From the NCBI GenBank assembly GCA_002314805.1, contig DCHJ01000028.1, forward strand, positions 14,723 to 34,897: DNA of 20,175 bases, written 5' to 3'. This DNA is from Lachnospiraceae bacterium UBA1755 (GTDB lineage: Bacteria > Bacillota > Clostridia > Lachnospirales > Lachnospiraceae). The notes under the pieces are model-generated. The model did no database searches. It saw only the letters and a list, made by a program, of their open reading frames with translations, and was not told the DNA's origin. Shown piece after piece: positions 15,031 to 20,175 of the stretch; positions within the stretch are counted from its first letter, which is position 1; every line of letters starts with the position of its first letter. The translations under genes were made by a program, and so were the position numbers.

Positions 15031-15182
15031 ACATAACTCCTTCCATAGTACATACTGCTGAAATCCATCTGCACACACTTCCCTGTCCTCCGGTACAGCA
15101 TATGTGTACAGTCTGTCCCGCTCCTTATCAATATCAGGAAGTCCGCTCCTACCTGACGAACAGGATACAGACACATAAAAAA

Positions 15183-15262
15183 TGCGGATAACAGGACTTG
15201 AACCTGCACGGTCGCCCACCAGAACCTAAATCTGGCGCGTCTGCCAATTCCGCCATATCCGC
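15183..15262 (-). tRNA. tRNA-Leu (anticodon UAG)
   Basis: The acceptor stem GCGGATA/TATCCGC, the D arm GGCGGAATTGGCAGACGC, anticodon stem CCAGA-TCTGG with loop TTTAGGT (anticodon TAG), a long type II variable arm and the T arm AGGTTCAAGTCCTGT are all present. The 3' CCA is not encoded; discriminator A is followed by a T run that probably ends transcription. Confidence 0.93.
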
Positions 15263-15280
15263 AAGCAATCATAACGAAGA

Positions 15281-15364
15281 TGCCGGTGGCGGGACTCGGA
15301 CCCGCACGCCATTGCTGACAACAGATTTTGAGTCTGTCTCGTCTGCCAATTCCGACACACCGGC
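15281..15364 (-). tRNA. tRNA-Leu (anticodon CAA)
   Basis: The acceptor stem GCCGGTG pairs with CACCGGC, the D arm is GTCGGAATTGGCAGACG, the anticodon stem ACAGA-TCTGT encloses CTCAAAA (anticodon CAA), the variable arm is long as in leucine tRNAs, and the T arm reads GCGGGTCCGAGTCCCGC. No CCA is encoded. It is the promoter-proximal gene of the pair, 18 bp before the UAG tRNA. Confidence 0.93.
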
Positions 15365-15373
15365 AACTCGTTT

Positions 15374-15402
15374 ATTCTACCATAGACAGACATATTAAGC
15401 AA
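15374..15402 (-). promoter_or_regulatory. Promoter of the two tRNA-Leu genes
   Basis: On the minus strand TTGCTT (15402-15397), 17 bp, and an extended -10 TGGTAGAAT (core 15379-15374). The predicted start is within a few bases of the CAA tRNA 5' end. Confidence 0.72.
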
Positions 15403-15418
15403 TACAGGCATAAAAATC

Positions 15419-15520
15419 GGCAATGTACTGTCAATGTACAGTCAATGCACGCGATGTATCAGCAATGCATCCACGGCAATGCATCCACAGCAATACATCC
15501 GCAGCAATACACCCGCAATG
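15419..15520 (+). repeat. Degenerate short tandem repeats, 14-bp core unit
   Basis: CAATGCATCCACGG (15463-15476), CAATGCATCCACAG (15477-15490) and CAATACATCCGCAG (15491-15504) are adjacent 14-bp units. They are followed by shortened copies (15505-15520) and preceded by looser CAATGTAC and CAATGCAC copies from about 15421. There are no spacers, so it is not CRISPR. Confidence 0.75.
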
Positions 15521-15530
15521 CAACTGGCAC

Positions 15531-15559
15531 TTGCATACCATTTTGGGTGATGCTACAAT
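15531..15559 (+). promoter_or_regulatory. upp promoter
   Basis: TTGCAT (15531-15536), a 17-bp spacer and an extended -10 TGCTACAAT (core 15554-15559). The predicted start near 15566 leaves a 40-nt leader with the AGGAGG site. Confidence 0.72.
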
Positions 15560-15605
15560 ATTGCCTAGCAAAAACTATATAGATTCTATATATCAGGAGG
15601 CAAAT

Positions 15606-16235
15606 ATGGCACAGGTTATCATTAACAGTCATCCCCTTGTACAGCACAAGATCACCATGCTGCGCAGCAAGGATACCGGAACTAACGAATTCAGATCTCT
15701 GGTCGGCGAGATCGGCATGCTGATGGGCTATGAGGCACTTGCAGATCTTCCTACAGAAGAGGTCGAGATTGAGACCCCTATCGAAAAGTGCATGTCAACA
15801 GTCATCGCCGGACGTAAGCTTGCCATCGTACCCATCCTCAGAGCAGGTCTCGGAATGGTTGACGGTCTCTTAAAGCTGGTTCCCACAGCCAAGGTAGGAC
15901 ATATCGGTCTTTACCGTGACCCGGAGACTCATGAGCCGGTTGAATATTACTGCAAGCTTCCGGATCCGATTGAAGAGAGAGTCATCGTAGTCACAGATCC
16001 TATGCTGGCTACAGGCGGTTCAGCTGTGGATGCCATCTCGCAGATCAAAAAGCACGGCGGCAGAAAGATCAAATTCATGTGCATCATTGCAGCTCCGGAA
16101 GGACTCAGAAAGCTGCAGGAAAACCATCCTGATGTTGACATATATGTAGGACACCTTGACCGTCAGCTCAACGACCATGCATACATCATGCCGGGTCTCG
16201 GAGATGCAGGCGACAGGATCTTCGGTACAAAGTAA
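15606..16235 (+). CDS. upp: Uracil phosphoribosyltransferase
   Basis: This 209-aa cytosolic enzyme makes UMP from uracil and PRPP in pyrimidine salvage. Length is exactly typical. It starts MAQVIINSHPLVQHKITMLR, has VPILRAGLGMVDG (75-87), the PRPP loop VVTDPMLATGGSA (128-140) and ends PGLGDAGDRIFGTK, the uracil-binding region. ATG 15606 follows AGGAGG with 5-nt spacing. The longer frame reaching into the upstream repeats is rejected because the promoter and ribosome site lie inside it. It is monocistronic between its own promoter and a strong terminator. No attenuator or PyrR site is evident in the short leader. Confidence 0.97.
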   Translation: MAQVIINSHPLVQHKITMLRSKDTGTNEFRSLVGEIGMLMGYEALADLPTEEVEIETPIEKCMSTVIAGRKLAIVPILRAGLGMVDGLLKLVPTAKVGHIGLYRDPETHEPVEYYCKLPDPIEERVIVVTDPMLATGGSAVDAISQIKKHGGRKIKFMCIIAAPEGLRKLQENHPDVDIYVGHLDRQLNDHAYIMPGLGDAGDRIFGTK

Positions 16236-16249
16236 ACAGCAATAAATAC

Positions 16250-16298
16250 AAGACACACGGCCGTCAGGATTTTTTCCGTCAGGCTGTGTGTCTTTTAT
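16250..16298. terminator. Terminator of upp, probably also serving metK
   Basis: GACACACGGCC (16252-16262) pairs with GGCTGTGTGTC (16282-16292) with one G-U, followed on the plus strand by TTTTATT. On the minus strand the stem is followed by TTGTATTTATT, so it may also stop the convergent metK transcript. The stretch 16299-16435 contains nothing else recognised. Confidence 0.85.
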
Positions 16299-16435
16299 TG
16301 TTCAATACATATTCATCCCACAGGCTCTTTCAGATACATTCCCGAAGATCAGCTCATCGCGGCCTGTACCCGTCCCTTTGAATTGCGGGTGCGCATGCCG
16401 GCGTCATGGCCGTGCAGGAGCTGTGTTCCGCAGCT

Positions 16436-17449
16436 TCATCGGAAATGTCCATACTTGGCAAGCTCTACATAATCGATCTCTTTCAGCTTAAGATCCTTTA
16501 TGATCCTTGCAGGCGTGCATTCCTCATAGAGACTCTTGGGTGCTTCAAGCTGTCCTCCGTCTGTATCGATATAGATTGCAAGGGGCTCTGCCATACCGAT
16601 AGCATACGAGAGCTGTACCTGTACCCAGTGATGTCCCGGAAGATATCTGATCGCGATCTCCCTTGCCTTATGTGCAGCCGAGAAATCAACCTTGGTCGGA
16701 TCCTTGCCGTTCATGCATCCTCCGCCTACATTTGAGAAGCTCTGATATGCATCAACAACGATCTTTCTTCCCGTAAGTCCGGCATCACCGTCAAAGCCTC
16801 CGATGAGGAACTTACCTGTCGGATTGATAAGGAACCTTCCTATCTTTACACCATACCTGTCGGCTATTTCCGAAGCTTTCTCCGTAATTATCTTATCGGT
16901 TGCTTCGCGCTCCTCTTCCGTGTTCTGATATGAGATGGTCCAGTCAACGATTTCAAGAAGCTTCTGTCCGTCACCGTACTTACCGGTGATCTGGCTCTTG
17001 CCGTCCGGAAGAAATCTGGGATCGGTCTTCCTGAGTTCATCATACCACTGCGCCAGCTCCTGAAGCATTACCATTGCCTTGGGAAGCTTCTGGTAAGTAT
17101 CATCACACGCATAGCCGAACATCATACCCTGATCTCCCGCTCCGCCTACTTCGTCATTGGTACCCATGGCGATATCCGCTGACTGCTTTCCGATGTTGTC
17201 GATGATCTCATACTCACTTGTATAGCCGATGTCATCAAGCACCTTTCTTGCAATTGCCTTTACATCGATATCGGCGCTTGTCGTAACCTCACCGGTTATG
17301 AAAACCTTGCCCTTGCCGCCCACAGTCTCAATTCCCGCACGTGTATTCTTGTCCTGCTGCATGCAGGCATAAAGGATAGCCGCACTGATCTGATCACACA
17401 CCTTGTCCGGATGTCCTCTCCAGACGATCTCATTACTGTAATAGTACAT
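16436..17449 (-). CDS. metK: S-adenosylmethionine synthetase, short divergent form
   Basis: Methionine adenosyltransferase, making SAM from methionine and ATP in the cytosol; 337 aa, shorter than the usual 380-400. The ATP and metal motifs are kept: WRGHPDKVCDQIS, GKQSADIAMG, GGAGDQGMMFGYA, DGKSQIT, NPTGKFLIGG, GDAGLTGRK and NGKDPTKVD. Differences from the common form include GGGCMNGKD for GGGAFSGKD, KVDFSAAH for KVDRSAAY, loss of the His before GGG, and an end at KYGHFR without the usual C-terminal tail. ATG 17449 follows GGGAG with 6-nt spacing. An S-box riboswitch and terminator precede it, which supports a real role in SAM supply. It could be the only MetK or a second, specialised copy. 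Confidence 0.9.
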   Translation of the reverse strand: MYYYSNEIVWRGHPDKVCDQISAAILYACMQQDKNTRAGIETVGGKGKVFITGEVTTSADIDVKAIARKVLDDIGYTSEYEIIDNIGKQSADIAMGTNDEVGGAGDQGMMFGYACDDTYQKLPKAMVMLQELAQWYDELRKTDPRFLPDGKSQITGKYGDGQKLLEIVDWTISYQNTEEEREATDKIITEKASEIADRYGVKIGRFLINPTGKFLIGGFDGDAGLTGRKIVVDAYQSFSNVGGGCMNGKDPTKVDFSAAHKAREIAIRYLPGHHWVQVQLSYAIGMAEPLAIYIDTDGGQLEAPKSLYEECTPARIIKDLKLKEIDYVELAKYGHFR

Positions 17450-17570
17450 TTTCTTCTCCCCCTGTGATATAGTCATAGCCATTCTGAACCTTTTCCATAC
17501 GCGAGGCTATGCCGATGATGATTCTGCGGTTCGGTCTCCTGCAGTTTTGCTGTGAAAACCATGTGGATAT

Positions 17571-17599
17571 AAGCAAAAGATCCGCCCCGACGGCGGACC
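17571..17599 (-). terminator. Expression-platform terminator of the SAM riboswitch
   Basis: On the minus strand GGTCCGCC and GGCGGATC form an 8-bp stem with a five-base loop, followed by TTTTGCTT. It lies between the aptamer and metK, as expected for a transcription-terminating S box. Confidence 0.8.
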
Positions 17600-17613
17600 G
17601 ATAAAATCATATT

Positions 17614-17706
17614 CGCCATCATACAAGCTTTAGCACCTTGCCCTTACTTTGGTAGGTTGCTGAGGGGTCCCGGAGCTTGTCTCTCGCCCTCTCTTCATGG
17701 TATTGC
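17614..17706 (-). promoter_or_regulatory. SAM riboswitch (S-box superfamily) aptamer
   Basis: The minus strand reads GAAGAGAGGGCGAGAGAC, then GCTCCGGGACCCCTCAGCAACC and AAGGTGCTAAAGC, the order of conserved blocks in S-box leaders (AAGAGAGG, GGGAC...CGGCAACC, GGTGCTAA). CCAT and ATGG close P1, and ACAAGCT pairs with AGCTTGT. The CCCCTCAGCAACC wording departs from the SAM-I consensus GATGAAACCCGGCAACC, so a SAM-I/IV-type variant is possible. SAM binding should favour the terminator at 17571-17599. Edges are approximate. Confidence 0.8.
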
Positions 17707-17714
17707 TACCTGCA

Positions 17715-17743
17715 AATATAGCACAGTTTTTTTGCCCGTGCAA
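17715..17743 (-). promoter_or_regulatory. metK promoter
   Basis: On the minus strand TTGCAC (17743-17738), 17 bp and an extended -10 TGCTATATT (core 17720-17715). The predicted start near 17708 coincides with the aptamer 5' edge. Confidence 0.75.
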
Positions 17744-17793
17744 TAATATTTCCATAGGTTTTCCGCAGAATTAAAATAAGATTTTTGCAGCTG

Positions 17794-20070
17794 CTATATG
17801 CTGCTCTTCCCGGCAGATCTCACAACAATAAGCGCCAGTACCGGAACAGTCTGATAGCATAAATAGCACACCGGTACGATCCCGCCGGCAGGAAACATCA
17901 GTAAATAAATGATCGTGATAATGATTGCCAGCAATGAGATAATGAGAAGATTCCTGCGGCTTCTCTTATGACTGATACTGCGTATTGACATCACAGACAG
18001 TATTGCTGCAAGTACTGATTCAATTAAGAAGAACAGGATCCTGGACTTGTCCAGAAGCTGCGACAGTGATCTTAATATTTCATTATGGATCTCAGGGGCA
18101 GCTTCAGCCAGGCATATGCCGGCAAGGATGAGCATTGCAATAAATACAACACCTGACAGCACTGAGCTTATGATCAGCAATGTCCTTCCTGCCGCATTGC
18201 ACTCCGTGCGGTCATCAGCCTTCCTGTGCACGAATTTATCTATCAGCATTACGATCAATGCAAGTACGATCACTATCAGCATAATAATATCCAGCATAAT
18301 TGAAGACGTCTGAGTCAGCAGCAATTTTACATGCGGAGTGCCGTTTAAATCATCAGTATTTTCATCTGTCCTGAAGATCTCGTCATACTCTATCGCACGG
18401 AAAGCGATCTTCTCTGTTCCGTTTAATCTGGTATCTATCTGACCGGTATGTATGACCTCAGCCGGAACCGTGATCTCAATTGTATCACCCGTACCGGTAC
18501 GTATGCTGTCATTTGCCACGGCATTGCCCACTACCTCTGACAGATCTTTTACATCAAGGTTCAATCCGACATGATCATCTCCAAAGGATATAAATGTCAC
18601 CTTATATGATTCATCAGATGGCAGATCAATGAATGCAGATCCTCTGAAATCAACCACTGGCAATACTGCGATACCCGCCTTAGAGTCGTGAACTACGATT
18701 TCCTCGCCTGTATCTGCGTCCGGATATGCGACATGGATATCTGCTTTTCCGGCGATGCCTATCCTTGTGTACTTAGTATTGCTTCCGAACAGCTCCTCCG
18801 GAGTATTGTCTGAGAATATCCATGACAGATATACTGTCGGAAAATGCTCGTGAACCAGCATTGACTGATTCTTACTCACATCATCCCATTTCGGATCCTC
18901 TTTTCCGTGCAGTACCAGCCACGCGGAATAATCGATTATCTGCTTTACTTCATTCTCGATTTTCTTATATCCGCTCGTATCACAGTTATTCCTTCTCGCG
19001 GTCTCGATAAGAGTATTCAGCTTATCTCCGACTGTACCCGGTGCTGTCACAGCCGCACCGAGGGCTTCCTGATATCCTCTTGTATAGATCTCATTATCCG
19101 GTATAAATCTGCACACTATGCTAAGCAGTTCTGTGGCGAACCAGTTGCGTTCGGGCATCGCGATATCGTAATGTCCCATTCCCACGATTTTTTCGTAGAC
19201 CTTTTCTGCTGACACCCTCAATTCATCAAAATGTATTGATGTGCTCGGCGTCGGCAGATACAATGTGATGCCATGCTTTGCATAGCCCCATTCTTTCATA
19301 GGGATCCTGGTTACTACATCGAAGCCGTTGCATATATTAAAGATCTGAGGGTGCTCAGCCGGTTCTTTTGTCGTATTCGGGGTACCGAAGGTATAAACAA
19401 AAATTCCATCAGGATCAAACCGGTCCTCTGTAAGAAGCTTATGTCCGAGCACGTTGCTTATAGCAGCAGCGCGGCTGAAGCCTGATATCCAGATCTTTAC
19501 ACGTGTATCATACGCATACTCATCAATATAATCAATAAGTCTGTCATAAACCTTATCAGACGCTTCGTCAAATCCCACGTGGTTGACATCATCACCGACA
19601 GTAAAATTGCTGATCCACTCATTACCGTATCCCTGCCCGCATACAGCAACGGCTATCAGTGTATATTCACCTGCAGAGTCACGGAGCTTCTGACATGCAA
19701 ATCCATTTGCCACAGTATCCCTGGTAGTCTCGACACCATAATCCCATACCTCTGCCGATTCAAAACCGCTTCCAGCAAAAAACGCCCTCAGGTGTTCGTC
19801 ATTTTCCTCCAGAGGACATTTTTCCTTCTTAAACGCGGCAGTAGCCATCAGTAATGAAAGCCTGCAGATGTTATGATCGTATTCCAATGAAGAGCTGTTA
19901 AACCAGCTCATATCTGACTCCATGCTGTAACTGACATAGTCTTTCCTGACGATCGAATCAAGAAATCTCGTCGTACTCTCATGCTTCGTCTCTGCATATG
20001 TATGCAAAGCGAAGGATAGCGACAGAATCAGGACCAGTATTACTGTTATGGCGCGCTTTATCTTCATCAT
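17794..20070 (-). CDS. Exported lipase-fold (class 3-like) protein with five C-terminal membrane segments
   Basis: A 758-aa protein. A signal peptide (MKIKR then a hydrophobic core, likely cut after TYA at 26) leads to an alpha/beta-hydrolase region: TLIAVAVCGQGYGNEWISN (137-155), the nucleophile elbow WISGFSRAAA with Ser199, FGTPNTT, then candidate Asp251 (NGFDVVTRIP) and His266 (YAKHG). This is the pattern of lipase class 3, with GxSxA for GxSxG. Residues 270-590 look extracellular and include a possible beta domain. Five hydrophobic segments follow (about 592-613, 630-653, 678-697, 708-727, 731-750), so the catalytic part is tethered outside the cell. ATG 20070 (or 20067) opens the signal peptide, but its ribosome site AAGGG is weak and the frame is open to the window edge. 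Substrate unknown. Confidence 0.75.
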   Translation of the reverse strand: MMKIKRAITVILVLILSLSFALHTYAETKHESTTRFLDSIVRKDYVSYSMESDMSWFNSSSLEYDHNICRLSLLMATAAFKKEKCPLEENDEHLRAFFAGSGFESAEVWDYGVETTRDTVANGFACQKLRDSAGEYTLIAVAVCGQGYGNEWISNFTVGDDVNHVGFDEASDKVYDRLIDYIDEYAYDTRVKIWISGFSRAAAISNVLGHKLLTEDRFDPDGIFVYTFGTPNTTKEPAEHPQIFNICNGFDVVTRIPMKEWGYAKHGITLYLPTPSTSIHFDELRVSAEKVYEKIVGMGHYDIAMPERNWFATELLSIVCRFIPDNEIYTRGYQEALGAAVTAPGTVGDKLNTLIETARRNNCDTSGYKKIENEVKQIIDYSAWLVLHGKEDPKWDDVSKNQSMLVHEHFPTVYLSWIFSDNTPEELFGSNTKYTRIGIAGKADIHVAYPDADTGEEIVVHDSKAGIAVLPVVDFRGSAFIDLPSDESYKVTFISFGDDHVGLNLDVKDLSEVVGNAVANDSIRTGTGDTIEITVPAEVIHTGQIDTRLNGTEKIAFRAIEYDEIFRTDENTDDLNGTPHVKLLLTQTSSIMLDIIMLIVIVLALIVMLIDKFVHRKADDRTECNAAGRTLLIISSVLSGVVFIAMLILAGICLAEAAPEIHNEILRSLSQLLDKSRILFFLIESVLAAILSVMSIRSISHKRSRRNLLIISLLAIIITIIYLLMFPAGGIVPVCYLCYQTVPVLALIVVRSAGKSSI

Positions 20071-20175
20071 AATCTGATAAACCCTTTTTGAATTTTGAGT
20101 GTAGATTCTTCGGTCCATATCGTTTAGTACAAAATCAATTTCTTTCTGGGCATTCTTTCCGTTGCGCCTATCACA

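Noticed and set aside
15031..15219. Upstream extension of the E2-like protein
   Set aside because: It would begin inside the tRNA-Leu gene; the ribosome site at ATG 15030 is strong. The stretch between holds no clear promoter either.
15419..15520. CRISPR-like repeat array
   Set aside because: Units are 14 bp, directly adjacent and degenerate, with no spacers and no cas genes nearby.
15423..15605. Upstream extension of upp
   Set aside because: The extra 61 codons run through the tandem repeats and contain the promoter and the AGGAGG site of the family-length start at 15606.
20071..20175. N-terminal extension of the lipase-like protein, or the tail of another gene
   Set aside because: The frame is open to the edge, but a second frame ends in TAA near 20120 and could be the end of the upstream gene. 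Too little sequence is present to decide, so no feature is called.

Overview
The window reads as chromosomal core sequence from a Gram-positive anaerobe of the Clostridia, most likely a Lachnospiraceae-type gut or rumen bacterium. The basis is gene content and control style: an oxygen-sensitive class III ribonucleotide reductase with its radical-SAM activase, lysine and SAM riboswitches, NrdR boxes, strong GGAGG ribosome sites, extended -10 promoters, tRNAs without encoded CCA, and a second type IIA topoisomerase pair. No alignment or database search was run; family calls rest on motifs read in the translations. No transposon, phage gene or CRISPR array was found.

Layout. 1-2919 (minus): parE-like then parC-like topoisomerase genes, the latter cut by the window edge. 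2953-3316: a compact intergenic locus in which a plus-strand structured RNA (about 220 nt, own promoter and terminator) lies antisense to a minus-strand 25-codon ORF with its own near-consensus promoter and an exceptionally strong but hairpin-sequestered ribosome site. This is the best candidate for an undescribed element. 3413-5198 (minus): an NhaC-family transporter behind a lysine riboswitch with terminator, hence probably a lysine transporter (LysW type). 5270-6324 (plus): a divergently transcribed nucleoside hydrolase with a 21-bp tandem repeat over its start region. 6621-7505 (minus): a DegV/FakB-type fatty-acid-binding protein.

7727-12118 (minus) is a deoxyribonucleotide block: nrdG, nrdD (ATP cone, glycyl-radical domain and a fused C-terminal CPNC redoxin domain) and a thioredoxin-reductase-like flavoprotein lacking the usual NADPH 2'-phosphate arginines. 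Two NrdR boxes 31 bp apart cover the nrdD promoter. The layout suggests the flavoprotein may recharge the redoxin domain of NrdD.

12374-15030 (minus) is a two-gene unit with a 4-bp overlap: a stand-alone E2-like acyltransferase domain whose catalytic His is Glu, then an acyl-CoA-synthetase-like adenylating enzyme. Two tRNA-Leu genes (UAG and CAA) precede it. upp (plus) follows a stretch of degenerate 14-bp repeats. 16436-17720 (minus) is a short, divergent metK under an S-box-type SAM riboswitch. 17794-20070 (minus) is an exported lipase-fold protein with five C-terminal membrane segments.
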